From Saccopteryx bilineata (Eukaryota; Chordata; Mammalia; Chiroptera; Emballonuridae): a stretch of DNA of 64,000 nt. A program made the position numbers and the translations under genes. The notes under the pieces are model-generated. The model was given only the letters and a program-made list of their open reading frames with translations, was not told where the DNA came from and did no database searches. The first letter of the stretch is position 1, and the number at the start of each line of letters is the position of its first letter. Shown in pieces: positions 23,832 to 35,249 of the stretch. The DNA lies in contig NC_089494.1 of NCBI RefSeq assembly GCF_036850765.1, positions 58,049,809 to 58,113,808 of the forward strand. The letters run 5' to 3'.

Positions 23832-23990
23832 GATCGAAGATTTAATGATGAAATTGACAAGTTAACTGGATACAAGACGAAATCACTATTGTGCATGCCT
23901 ATTCGAAGCAGTGATGGTGAGATTATCGGTGTGGCTCAAGCAATAAATAAAACTCCTGAAGGTGTTCCGTTTACTGAAGATGATGAAAAA
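23832..23990 (+). CDS. PDE11A: PDE11A internal exon, GAF-A domain segment
   Basis: This 159-bp phase 0/0 exon lies between a pyrimidine-rich acceptor (TCTTATTTTTAG, ending 23831) and a donor AAA|GTAAGAG (from 23991). It encodes 53 residues beginning DRRFNDEIDKLTGYKTKSLL and ending FTEDDEK. PDE11A hydrolyses cAMP and cGMP. Its N-terminal tandem GAF domains regulate or bind cyclic nucleotide and support dimerisation. The exon covers the GAF-A half with the conserved LCMPI strand, GVAQAINK, and the NKxnFxnDE signature (N39, K40, F47, D50/E51 of the exon). PDE5/6 GAF-A domains are close relatives, but the wording fits PDE11A best. No stop or frameshift is seen, and skipping would keep frame. No neighbouring PDE11A exon was found in the window, so both flanking introns are long. 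Confidence 0.92.
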
Positions 23991-25639
23991 GTAAGAGTTC
24001 ATGCCTTTTGTGACTTGTACTCTCCTTCTTGATCATTGGTTGCTATTCTCCCTGAAAGGACGAGAGTTATGTGAATAGCTGTTGAATTAACCCATTCCTA
24101 AACCAAAGAGATTTTCTTGTGTTATGTAAAATGTAATGGGAGTTTTAAAATATTTTATGAATGTGGTATAATTGAAAACAGTCTTTTTTCTGAGCTTGCT
24201 TTTCATTACAAGCCTCAGTAGTATTCTTATTATTCCCTGGTCTTTATCTTCCTTATAAATGAACTTTTTAATCACACCCCCAGCACACATGGCCCAAGGG
24301 AAAATAGGGTAGATAGAAAGAAGACTGTTTCAGAAACTCAGCACTTTCTCTTGTGTTTTTATAACTATGACAAGAATTGTTTTCTCAGTTCTTACATAAA
24401 AATCTCAGTAAAATTAATGTTACTTGTTATTCCAAATTGCTAATAAAAAGAGCATTACTTTTATCTCTGAAGAGCAGTTGACCTTGGTAGAAGTGATGTA
24501 CTTTTTGCTCAGAAATTTTAAGTTTTTTCACCAGTAAGTTATTCACCACCTCATATTAAAAAAGAGACTTTTCAAAGAGCTAAAGTTCTGGCTTTGAAGC
24601 TCTTCCCTTTATATTAAATATAATCTAGTGAAGTATTTGTAAAGTTTGTGGTAAAAGCAAATCTCAAGTTTGTTTGTTTAAGTTTGATGACTGCCATAAT
24701 CCTATTTGATTAATGTAAACTTCTGGATGTGAGATTGTGGTTTGCCAGTGCTAATTATCAATGCATTGAATTAATGCAAATGTTCCAGTACAAAAGGTCT
24801 ACATAATATATGATAATAAGGAAACAAGATTTTTAAGTGAAGAGAGTTCTTCATTGAGGTCATTTCTATCATTGAGTATGAACAGCCCAAATCCAGGGAA
24901 AGGGTTATAAACCCTCAGAGCATGATAGGACCTCAGACAATTTCTTACCATTTCAATAGACAATAACAATGTGCAGGGCATGTGTGTTGGTGTCAGAGGA
25001 AGCACAAATAGAAACCTCTCAAATGTGTATGTCATCCCGGAGCTGCACAAAGCAAAAGGCAAGAGGAACAATACGATGTTCTAGGACATACTATCAGTGC
25101 TTAGGAAAGGGAGTGTTCATCTCAGTCAAAGAATCCAAAGAGAATTCTTGGAAAAGATGGTGTTTGATCTGAATTCTGAAAAGAGCATAGGCCTTTACGA
25201 GACAGAGTCAGGTGAGAAGATGAGGAGTTTAGAAACTTATAAAATGTAGGTCATTATGCAAATGTTTTAATGGAATGTTCAGATAAAGCAAAAATTTCAC
25301 TTTGTGCATTTTGTACCAAAGATGACAGAGTCCTACAATAATGTGCCTCTTACAAGGATTTAGATAGAAAGATGTGAGTTGTGTGTCTTTCCAAACACAA
25401 CTATACAACCATGACATCTCCCAAACGTTTTGTTTATACACAGATGTAGTCCTGCCTTCCCTCTTCCTTTTTAGTTTAATAAGGTCCCATTGCATATTTA
25501 ATGCTAATTTCTGATTCCATTTATGTTAGATTTGTTTTCTAGCATTTTCTCAGTGGATTAATAGTTATGAGCTAGGGCTTCATGAGCTCTGAATGGTTTG
25601 CACAAGGCTTTGTACCTGTCGTGAACAGCATCAATGTTT
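23991..25639 (+). other. PDE11A intron, mostly unique sequence
   Basis: It begins with the donor GTAAGAGTTC. No repeat is clearly recognised to about 25640. The segment 24650-24790 has homeodomain-type ATTAAT/TAATTA sites and an octamer ATGCAAAT (about 24775-24782) in otherwise unique DNA, so it is a weak candidate regulatory element. Open frames here are under 100 codons and carry no domain. Confidence 0.5.
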
Positions 25640-25800
25640 AGCTCTACTGAGAACAAGGGCTGGGATCCAAGTCATGCTTGGTTAAGGACAAGCAGCCTGC
25701 TTTGGGTGAGTCACTTAATCTCTGACTCTCAGTTCCATCATCTGTTAATTAAACTATCCACCATTCTGCAGCAAGAGAATTAACTAAGATCATGAATACA
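25640..25800 (+). mobile_element. Probable MIR SINE
   Basis: The + strand reads like a diverged MIR core and tail: GGGTGAGTCACTTAATCTCTGACTCTCAGTTCCATCATCTG, with key phrases at 25705-25745. Boundaries are approximate. Confidence 0.6.
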
Positions 25801-26319
25801 AATACTTTGAAAAATATAAGAAACGAGGCAAGTGTAAAACATAAATTTTTATTTTTAAGGTCCATTTTCCCAAAGTTTTTAAATGTTCTTTTATTTTTGT
25901 TACTCATCCTCAGGCAAATTATTTCTTATTCTATTTCATTTGAGTATTTCCTTGCTCCAAATGCTGTATTTTTCTCTTCTACGATTATCCCATATTCCCA
26001 CAGTAAAATCTTATTTCCCAACCTTTCCAATCCCCTCTCCTGATTTAAAAACCCTACTCTATTCTCACTTCTTAGAAGAAGGCTCACTAGTTAGGGCAGG
26101 TAGACTGTGTTCATGCAGGTGATGCTGGAAGGAGAGAATTTTATATCAAATCCTGAATCTGTTTATCATTTTTCCTTCAGGGATTCTATACATTATAAAC
26201 CGAACAGGAGCGTGAGTAAGAAAAGCATATAATCTAGAAATGATTAGTGGGGAAAGAACAAGATCAAGATACTTCTTCCAAATAAGAGAAGACATTCTGG
26301 CATAATGGCTGTACTCATG

Positions 26320-26530
26320 CCATATAATGTGTCTACCTGGGTTGAGATTCCATCTCTGCCATAACCTGTGTAGCCTTGGGCAAGTTATTTAGTTTCTCTG
26401 TGCTCCAATGCCACCTCTTAGAAGAGATATTAAAATAATAATACTTATTTCATAAAGTTGTAAGGGGTTAAATCAATACAGGGAAAGGACTTGGAAGAGC
26501 ACTCAGCACAGAATAAGTCCTCATAAAAGA
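26320..26530 (+). mobile_element. MIR SINE
   Basis: A clear MIR-type sequence: the TAGCCTTGGGCAAGTTATTT phrase (about 26371-26390), then the ATAATAATACTTATTTCATA-like segment, then an ending near AGCACTCAGCACAGAATAAG. Confidence 0.8.
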
Positions 26531-26949
26531 GCAGCTTTTACAGACAGCACATTAATACATGAGAGATACAATCAGGTCTTATAGTAGCCCACTGGGAACT
26601 ACCAGTGTTGTTGGAAGAAACCTACTCAAGACACAAACATATGTCAAGATGAAGAGGGGGAGGCTTGCCAAGGGAGGCAAAGAAGACCTCCTGAATTTTC
26701 TTCTCCCTCAGCTTTTATTGATCAGGAGCAGAACAGGGTGAACAGGATTACAAGGGAGGGAGTTCAGGCCATAAGGGGAAAGAATGACTAATGGCCATTT
26801 TGCTGACATGGAGAAAGGGCAAATTTGGTCAGTACTTTTTCTTTTGCTAATTAACAAAGGAAGGGACAATCTAGAACCTCTAGGCTAATTTTCTAAAGCC
26901 CTTTCACATGCATTCCTTTGTGTCTGCACAAAGGTCATTCACTCAAGGC

Positions 26950-27282
26950 TTTTTTTTTATTTTTTATTTTTTTACAATGACAGAGAGAGAGTCAGAGAGA
27001 GGGATAGACAGACAGGAACGGAGAGAGATGAGAAGCATCAATTATTAGTTTTTCGTTGTGACAACTTAGTTGTTCATTGATTGCTTGCTCATATGTGCCT
27101 TGACCATGGGGCTGCAGCAGACTGAGTAACCCCTTGCTTGAGCCTGCAACCTTGGGTCCAAGCTGGTGAGCTTTGCTCAAACCAGATGAGCCTGCGCTCA
27201 AGCTGTCAACCTAGGGGTCTCGAACCTGGGTCCTCTACATCCCAGTCCGACACTCTATCCACTATGCCACTGCCCAGTTAGG
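26950..27282 (-). mobile_element. tRNA-derived SINE, GGTGGCGCAG type (long form)
   Basis: The minus strand begins GCCTAACTGGGCAGTGGCAT, with A-box and B-box-like blocks and GCTTGAGCxxxGGCTCATC-type phrases in the body. It ends in a GA-rich segment and an A tail, seen as T runs at 26950-26972. TCATTCA-type flanking repeats occur at about 26936 and 27284. Confidence 0.88.
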
Positions 27283-27689
27283 CTCATTCAGGGCTTTTAA
27301 CTAAAGTTCCCCAATCCAAGTCATAGAAGGGTGAGGGTTAGATGGGTGATTCCCTACAAGGTCTCAGTTTAAAAAACTACCTCTGTATGATTTAAGTCTA
27401 TGAGTTTTTATTAAGCATAATCTATATGCCAGTTCCACTGTTGGAATTTCAATAATGAAATGAAGGATATACTTCTTTATAAATCCACAATGCTCTTGTG
27501 TGATTGTTAACTCACATATTGTTTTACTTGATTGTATAAGATTATGCTTCCCCTAATTTGTATTCTACCTTTAATGCTAATTTATTTCTTATGACTATGA
27601 CTACATGTGAATGTAGTCTACATTGCCATCTTTAGGGATTAAAGTTTTTTTTTTCCTTTTTATTTCTTTTCATAGCCTGGGTTGCTTAG
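27283..27689. other. Intron, nothing recognised
   Basis: AT-rich unique intron with no repeat or exon signal that I can support, apart from a T-rich stretch at 27648-27663. Confidence 0.4.
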
Positions 27690-27975
27690 TCACTGTCTGA
27701 TTACTGGAAATTTGGGTTGTTTCCAGTTTTTCAGTAATACAAATAGCTCCTGAATGAACACCTGGAACACATTACCTTTTTCTTTTGCGTTGTTTCCTTG
27801 GGGTATATTCCAAAGATTGAAATTACTGAGTTGAAGGGTAAGAAAAGTTTTATAGCTCCCATTCCAAGTTACCAAATAGCTTTCAGAAATACTGAAGCCA
27901 TTTGCAATGATAGCAGCATTCATAGACCTCTTTTTGCAAAGTGCTGCCAACTTCATTTAATTCACATTTTAACTC
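27690..27975 (-). mobile_element. Ancient L1-type 3' ORF2 fragment
   Basis: The + strand carries diverged reverse-complement L1 text: GGTTGTTTCCAGTTTTTCAG, then GGGGTATATTCCAAAGATTG and GAGTTGAAGGGTAAGAAAAG. The order matches the younger L1 copies at 14800-14950 but divergence is high. No coding frame survives. Confidence 0.6.
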
Positions 27976-28159
27976 AAATTACTTTTCCTTAGTCAGCCAG
28001 GCAGACATCAGACAACCTCCTCCCATGTTCACCAGGATAAATTCCAGCAGCGGAAATTTCAGTGTTATCTACAAATAAGGAAACAAGGAAGGAGAATGGA
28101 AGCCTGGCGCTTAGTGTTAGGTAGTGGGGGGTGAGGGTGGGGCTCCAGATCAGAGCCTT

Positions 28160-28330
28160 CCTGGCAGGCTCAGGTCTTTGCCTTGCTATTTGTTAGCTGA
28201 GCAACCCTGAGCAAGTGGCTCAGTCCCTCTGTACCTCTGAACTTTCATAATAGGGTTGTTGTGAGGAGTAAAATAGATAATAGATGTATAAAGTCCTGAG
28301 GGTAGCACTAACATATCATTAAATGAGCTT
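28160..28330 (+). mobile_element. MIR SINE
   Basis: MIR-like phrases in order: TTAGCTGAGCAACCCTGAGC, then a TCAGTCCCTCTGTACCTCTG-like segment, then AGGGTTGTTGTGAGGAGTAA. Boundaries are approximate. Confidence 0.75.
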
Positions 28331-30103
28331 TGTGAAATCTCACCATCTATTTCAGTCAAATGAAAATAATTTGAACCCTATTTTTTATTTTACTCTATAC
28401 ACATAACTGCTGTGTCATCGTTCAATGTGGCTAGTGATGAATTTATTGCAGTTATCAAAATATTATTTCTATGTTCTGATATTTAAAATACCAACTTCTG
28501 GAGACAATATGATGTAGGCAAAAACATTTTGCAGTATAAGAATCAGTAAATTATTTGCCCAAGATGAATTAAAAGTTAAATGTGGTATATTTATTTCTGG
28601 GCTATTTATGTATCCATATTGTGTTTCTTAAAAATTCTATGGTTTTGGCTCAGTGGCTGTGCTATACATATAATAACAGATGGAAGAGCCTAGAAAGGTC
28701 AAGTTCATTTTCCACCAACCTGTCCCTCATCTAGTGCAGGAATCTTTACCTGACAAATGGCCGTCCAATCTCTGCCTAAAAACTTACCTTTTAATGACAT
28801 TAACATCATTATGCTCTTTGAAGTTTTTGCATAACTAGCAATAATTTAATCAGCAGTTATTAGAGTTTTGTGTGAAATATAGTCTACCATATGCACATAT
28901 CAATAATGTAAATTACATACTGACAAACTATAAGTTTGGTAATTCATGTTAGAAATGCACACAAAGGCAGATCAACCAGAAGAGATGATCAGAATTTTCT
29001 GTTTTACTTCATGGGCTTCCAGCAAATATTCTTGTTTATCAGTGATATGTGCCAGCTAGCTGATTTAGGTGGTATGACATCCAATTAATTTATCACTTCA
29101 TTATTCCTGGGTGAGTAAAGGGAGGTATGCTTTTGCAGGATAAAATAATGAGACCTGGATGGGAGCAGACATTTGTTATCTATCAAGACGTATGGGCACT
29201 CCAGATGAAACCTGGTATCTGGAGATGAGCACAGGCTCTTATCTGCCCTTGCCAGGTGTCCTCTACCTGCACCCTGAGGAGCTGTTTCTTACTGCTGTGT
29301 TGCGTGGAGAATATATATATATTGCAGTTACTGTCCAACAGCTGACAGAAGAAGCTGTGGCTTGAAGTTGTTCTTTGGCTAATCTCTATAGGGTTTCCTT
29401 AGTGTGTGGTCACCTCTCTCCAGCTCATTATTTGGAGTGTTAAACTACCCTGCAGGCTTCTTTGTGCCAACATGTTTAGACACCCTGCAGAGCTGGGATG
29501 CAGCCAACTGAGCCTGGCTGCCTCAGGACTGGCCGCATCCCAGGAACTTGCTATGGGTGACGCTGCCCTGCCAGTTGGCACTGAGGATGGTGCATGGATG
29601 GTGCTAATTAGTCTCACAGAAGCTGGGGTTTTGTTGTTTGCCGCAGGCCTGAGACTCACAGCCAGATAATGGGGAAATTTTATAAGCTCCTGGCTGTATG
29701 TTTTTAAGCTTTCTCTGACTATGCAAAGGCTAACGTTTAGGATCCTGGTGAGATGTCAAGGCTACAAAAGGTATTAAAGTTCACTTTAGTGAGGGGGACA
29801 GGTGTTGACTACATCATGCTGATAGGAGTGACAAATTGGTGGTCCCAGAAGACTGAATGCAACTCATAGATGTGTGACTTGCATGGAATTTAACTCGCAT
29901 AGGATTGATCCTTTTTTAAAACCCTTTAGACATGGCTGCAAGCTCTAGTTCTGCCATAATAACCAATACCTAAACAACTAATCACTTTAATAAAAGCAAC
30001 ATGATGGGAACAAAGATAAACAGGTTTCTTCTGTCATCTTATAAACAGTTAGTTTGTACACAAAGATAGTTTCCAAAAAGTTATTTTAAAAAAACTTGTG
30101 GTA
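28331..30103. other. Intron, mostly unique sequence
   Basis: No repeat clearly recognised. The stretch 29130-29670 is less AT-rich than its surroundings and contains several small open frames on both strands (the largest under 90 codons), none with a recognisable domain or splice context. It could be an old unclassified repeat or a conserved non-coding segment. Confidence 0.4.
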
Positions 30104-30455
30104 GCCTGACCAGTGGTGGCGCAGTGGGTAGAGTATCGTCTTAGGATGCTGAGGTCCAGGTTTGAAACCCCAAGGTTATCAGCTTGAATGTGGGCTCATC
30201 ATCCAGCTTGAGTGCAGGCTCACCAGCTTGAGTGCAGGGTCCTCAGCTTGAGTGCAGGATCATCAAAACGATCCTGTGGTTGCTGGCTTGAGCAATGGGT
30301 CACTGGCTCGATCTGAGCCCCAAGTCAAGGCATATATGAGAAGCAATCAATGAACAATTAAAGTGATGCAACTATAAGTTGATGCTTTTCATCTCTCTCC
30401 CTTCTTCTATCTCTCTTTCTCATGTGCATGCATTAAATAAAATAAAATAAATTAA
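30104..30455 (+). mobile_element. tRNA-derived SINE with internal 21-bp amplification
   Basis: It starts GCCTGACCAGTGGTGGCGCA, with A-box TGGCGCAGTGG and B-box-like GGTTTGAAACC. Inside the body, a unit of about 20-23 bp starting AGCTTGAxTGxxGGxTCxxC occurs four times in tandem, at 30181, 30204, 30225 and 30245. The end is TCTC-rich, followed by an AAATAA-type tail to about 30455. Confidence 0.9.
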
Positions 30456-31085
30456 TTAAAAAACATTATATACATGACTAGGGGGATTACAACAACTCTG
30501 TCAAGCAACTTTGTGTGTTTTTCTATTAATATTCAATTATCTTTTAGATATTTAAATACTCCATGAGCAGTGAATTAACTAATTATAAGCAGTGGCCTTT
30601 GTGTTCTTATCTCATTTTCCCCCTTTTCTGCCTATATTTCAGTTAACTTAGATTTTCAAACCTGTTGCAATAAAATTATAATTAATAATCAATGTTTAGT
30701 AAAAAAGTTTTTAGAGTCTTCACAGGTAACTCATGATTGCAAGTTATATTTGATCAATAAGATTTCAGTCCTGGAATCCTGGAAAAATTTGGATCGAATC
30801 TCTTAACTTGTTAATTGCAACACTTTATCTACATTTAAACTGTTTAGTCACTTTACTCTTTGCCTTTTAACAGCTGTAACCCAGGTGCCATATAATCCCT
30901 GTGAAACTACAAGAGCATCAGAGACCCAATTTGTTCATGCTCTATGTGTTCACTAGATTATCTCTGACCAAAAGATTCAAAAACAAGCAAGTTTACAAGA
31001 AAACCACCACCAACACTGTATTTGTCAGAACTCAGGTAAAATTTAAGGGAATTTTCTATTGGAAAAATATTATTGTGGACTTTTA

Positions 31086-31263
31086 ATTTAATTTTTATTT
31101 TATTTATTCATTTTAGAAAGGAGAGAGAGAGATAGAGAGAGAAGGGGGGAGGAGCAGGAAGCATAAACTCCCATATGTGCCTTGACCAGGCAAGCCCAGG
31201 GTTTCAAACTGGCGACCTCAGCATTTCCAGGTCAACACTTTATCCACTGTGCCACCACAGGTC
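31086..31263 (-). mobile_element. tRNA-derived SINE (short form)
   Basis: The minus strand starts with the ACCTGTGGTGGCACAGTGGA head, a GGTCAAGGCACATATGGGAG phrase and a GA-rich end with an A/T-rich tail. A 15-bp target-site duplication with one mismatch (TATTGTGGACTTTTA at 31071-31085, TATTGTGAACTTTTA at 31264-31278) brackets it. Confidence 0.9.
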
Positions 31264-31278
31264 TATTGTGAACTTTTA

Positions 31279-32094
31279 GGTCTGTTCTCTGCCTCTTCCT
31301 TAGGCAGAGTCTAACTTCTGGGTAAGAAGGCAAGCCTGTCTGCCAGGACCCAACTTACGGGTTAACACTTAACAAAAACTGATCACACTGCCCCTGTTCT
31401 GGTCTTTGCTTCCCACACCCATACTTTCACTTATATTCTTATCTAACTACAAAAAAGTCTTCCTCTTCTTCACCCTCTTTCAAGGCTAAAATAGAATTCT
31501 GTCATTTCAGACTCAAATTGACACTATTCCAAAAATAATTATTGTTTGTTGTTAATAGTATTTCTAAATATTTTATAGCTCAACCTTTTTTTCAGACATC
31601 CCCAGAGATTGCAGTTAGAGTTTGACTAGCCATTTACTGAGAAAATTTATAATGACCAAATAGTCAGGAAGTAATAATCAATAATACAACAACTGACAAA
31701 ATGAAGGGCGATATCTATATAGTGTATTCTGTATTTCAGATGCAAATAATATGTGGTACGGCTGCAGATTTACAGGCCCCTTCCAAAAATTCTGATGTCC
31801 TTAGGGGGCTGATATGTTCATATTTGTAATTTCCTGCTTTCTTAGCTTCTCTTTTTATATTTCTCAGTGTTACCAAGGAAATAAGTGTTTAGGTACAGTA
31901 TCCATCCTTCTTTCTATTTCTTTTCATATACTTTACAGAACATTGTCAGATAGTTTGCATTTAGCAAGATCATGAACTAGCAGGACCATGAACTATGAAC
32001 TGAATTAGTTACAGGAGTATAACTGTTACAATGTAGAAAGAGGAAAATTTTGAGTGAACCTTGATCCAAACATCATTTTGAATGGCTGAAGAGT
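31279..32094. other. Intron, nothing recognised
   Basis: Unique AT-rich intron with no repeat, exon or RNA gene that I can support. Confidence 0.4.
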
Positions 32095-32295
32095 GTTCAT
32101 TCCTTCACTGCTTATTTATATAATTTATATAATTTCTACTTAGTAGGCACTACTGTGTTTGAGATACTGTTCTAAGAACTAGGGTTAAATTGATGAATAA
32201 GACAGACAAAAATTACTGCCTTCTCAAAGTTTACATTCTTGTGGTTAAGACAGACAATAAACAAAGTAAATATATAAGTAAATAACATAACTTCA
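32095..32295 (+). repeat. Ancient interspersed repeat (unnamed by me)
   Basis: The + strand reads in order: TTAGTAGGCACTACTGTGTT, GATACTGTTCTAAGAACTAG, GACAGACAAAAATTACTGCC, GTTTACATTCTTGTGG and GACAGACAATAAACAAA. This is a familiar old mammalian repeat pattern of the 'ctactgtgtgccaggcactg ... ggagcttacattctagtg' type. Related text occurs at 62365-62470 and 62790-62940. I do not assign a family name. Confidence 0.55.
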
Positions 32296-32551
32296 AGCAG
32301 TGATTAGATATATAATTTTTTTAATTTAGATAATCCAGCAATTGTTTTCCTGTAGCTTTTATTCATGTGATTATGCTTAATTAAGCCTAGCTTATATCAA
32401 AATGTCTCAAAGTAAAATAGGATTTCACTAGAGAGCAAGACTTAACCAAAGCTCTCTCTCAAATAACTATGATAAACTGATGAACTCTTCAACTGAATCT
32501 CTTTTTCCTGCAAACTCCAGGTGTTCACATAAAGTGTGTGTCCCTCTAGGC

Positions 32552-32761
32552 CAGTGGTCGGCAAACTCATTAGTCAACAGAGCCAAATATCAATAGTGCG
32601 ATTAAAATTTCTTTTGAGAGCCAATTTTTTTAAACTTAAACTATCTAGGTAGGTACATTCCTTACTGAGGTAGTGCCCGCCTGTGGTGTTTTGTGGAAGA
32701 GCCACATTCAAGGGACCAAAAAGCTGCATGTGGCTTGTGAGCTGCAGTTTGCCACAGTAGA
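32552..32761. mobile_element. Non-autonomous hAT DNA transposon (MITE)
   Basis: The left end CAGTGGTCGGCAAACTC and the right end AGTTTGCCACAGTAG are inverted repeats, the right one with a small deletion. A perfect 8-bp target-site duplication (CTCTAGGC) lies at 32544-32551 and 32762-32769. An 8-bp duplication plus CAG...CTG-type ends is the signature of hAT transposition. The 210-bp element has no transposase. Confidence 0.9.
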
Positions 32762-33789
32762 CTCTAGGCTATCTTAAGCACTAAATGTTAAGTACAAAAA
32801 AGTGTTATCTTTTTATTATGTCCACCTCAAATATCTTTGTGCTAAATCATCTAATGGGTATCAAGCCATGATCACAATATCAGTTCACCTTCATCTGAAC
32901 CAGGGAGGTAAGGACCTCCAGACTGTGCATGTATGGGGTTGGACAGACAGGACTCTGGGTATCTGGGAGGGAAAGTCAGGGGCTGAAAGGAATCTGGTGC
33001 ATTCTGATATTCAGAGGCAGGTACATCCACAACTTTTCATTGTTAGCAGGATGTGAAATAAACTTCTAGTCAAGTCATTTCTAAAAATGCAGGAATAACA
33101 ACAACAACAAAAAACTGTTTTATAAGCTCTGTCTGATTTATACAGGGCTTGGACAAAGAAAAATGATCTGCAATCATAGATTTGAAATAAATAAGCATTT
33201 AGCACAAAGAATTATTATAGAAGAACTAGAACAGGTTGTTATGGATTCTTGTTTATTGGAGATTTCAGCTTAAGACTGAGAACCATCTTCTTTGATTAAC
33301 TACTTGAGTGTTGCTTCTTTTTACCTTAGAATGTTGAAATACTTGAATTGGAATTTTGAAAACAAATCAAATTATTTTTTATTAAAAGTAAAATTTAATA
33401 GAATTTTAAATATATTTTGCTATCTTGAGTTGGGTATCTCTGTCTTTCTTGGTTTATTTTCTTTTCCTTTATGATAATATTATTTTCATTAAAATTTTTT
33501 CTAACAATTTTATTTAGAAAATTAAATTTAAATTTAACAGAGTGACATTGATCAAAAAGAGTACATAGGTTTCAGGTAAACATTTCTATAGTATTTGAAC
33601 TGTTGATTATGTTGTATATCCAGCACCAAAGTCAAATCATTTTCCGTCAACTTATATTTGTCCTTCTTTATACCTTTCCTTCTACCCCTCCCTCACACAC
33701 CTCACAAACCTCCCCCATGTCTCCCTCCCCCTGGTAACCACTTCACTTTTTTCTATGTACATGAGTCTCAGTTTTATATCCCACCTATG

Positions 33790-35193
33790 TGTGAAATCAT
33801 ACAGTTCTTAGCTTTTTCTGCTTTACTTATTTCACTCAGTATAATGTTCTCAAGGTCCATCCATGTTGTTGTAAATGGCAATATGTCATCATTTCTTATG
33901 GCTCAGTAATATTCATATATATATATATACACATACATACATATGTGTATATATATCACATCTCCTTTATCCAATCCTCTATCGAGAGACACTTTGATTG
34001 TTTCCATGCCTTGGTCACTGTGAATAATGCTGCAATGAACATGGGGGTTCATGTGTCCTTATGTACCAATGTTTTTGAGTTTTGGAGGTAGATATAAGTA
34101 GAGGGTCTGCTGGGTCATATGGTAGTTCTATTCTTAGTTTTTTTAGGAACCACCATATTTTCTTCCATAATGGTTGTACTAATTTACATTCCCACCTGCA
34201 GTGAATGAAGGTTCCTTTTTCTCCACAGCCTCTCCAAAACTTGTTACTGTATTACCTTTTTTTTGTTGATAATAGCCAATCTAACAGGTGTGAAGTGGTA
34301 TCTCATTGTAGTTTGATTTGCATTTTTCGAATAGCTAGTTAAGATGAGCATCTTTTCATATATCTGTTGGACATTTGTATGTCCTCTTGGGAGAAGAGTC
34401 TGTTCATGTCCTCTCCCCATTTTTTAACTGGATTGTTTGCTTGTTTGTTGCTGAGCTTTGTGAGTTCTTTATATATTTTGGATATTAACTCCTTATTGGA
34501 GCTGTTGTTTGCCAATATCATCTCCCATTTCATTGGCTACCTATTTGTTTTGTTTTTAATATTTTTGCTGTGCAGAAGCTTTTTATTTTTTTATTATTTT
34601 TTTTATTTTATTTATTCAATTTTTAGAGAGAGAGAGAAAGGGGAGGAGCAAGAAGCATCAACTCCCATATGTGCCTTGACAAGGCAAACCCAGGGTATCG
34701 AACAGGCAACCTCAGCGTCCCAGGTCAACGCTTTATCCCACTGCGCCACCACAGGTCAGGCATCTTTTTAGTTTGATATAGTACCATTCACTTATCTTTG
34801 CCTTTACTTCCCTTGCCTTTGGAGTCAAATTCATAAATTGTTCTCTACAGCCAAGTTCCATGAGCTTAGTACCTAAGTTTTCTTCTATATAATTTTTAGT
34901 TTTAGGTCTTATATTTATGTCTTTGATCCATTTTGAATTAATTTTTGTGCAGGGGGACAAACTATTGTCAAGTTTCATTCTTTTGCGTGTGTTTTTCCAG
35001 TTTTCCCAGCACCATTTATTAAAGAGATTTTCTCTTCTCCATTGTGTTTTTGGCTCCTTTGTTGAAGATGATTTGTCTGTATACATGTGATTTTATTTCT
35101 GGGCTCTCGATTCTGTCCTATTAGTCTGTATGTCTGTTTTTCTGCCAATATAATGCTGTTTTGATTATTGTGATTCTGTAATATAATTTGAAG
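33790..35193 (-). pseudogene. L1 ORF2 C-terminal relic
   Basis: The open pieces at 34339-34533 and 34733-35086 on the minus strand translate to L1 ORF2 C-terminal text (for example [20 protein letters not shown] and [20 protein letters not shown]). They align in order with 14613-15602. The reverse transcriptase core is absent. A SINE insertion and frameshifts separate the pieces, so nothing functional remains. Confidence 0.85.
34583..34760 (-). mobile_element. tRNA-derived SINE inside L1
   Basis: The minus strand begins TGCCTGACCTGTGGTGGCGCA, with the short-form body and a GA-rich end, and an A/T-rich tail (34583-34622 on +). It splits the L1 ORF2 relic between text that is contiguous in other L1 copies. 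Confidence 0.88.
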
Positions 35194-35249
35194 CCAAGAA
35201 AAAAGGAGGACAAAAAGGAAAAACAAATTTCGGTTTTGAGAGGTTTCTT

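Larger units (their letters stand above)
33497..35193 (-). mobile_element. Older 5'-incomplete L1, ORF2 3' half and 3'UTR
   Basis: The minus strand reads an L1 3' end (33497-33790) and the C-terminal part of ORF2 up to about 35193, interrupted by a SINE at 34583-34760. It is more diverged than the copy at 14336-22121. The 3' tail text (ATTTAGAAAATTAAATTT) matches the fragment at 61735-61865, so these two share a subfamily. Upstream of 35193 the ORF2 match stops abruptly. Confidence 0.88.

Noticed and set aside
30181..30262. Regularly spaced repeats considered as a CRISPR-like array
   Set aside because: The units are directly adjacent without unique spacers and lie within a SINE in a mammalian genome.
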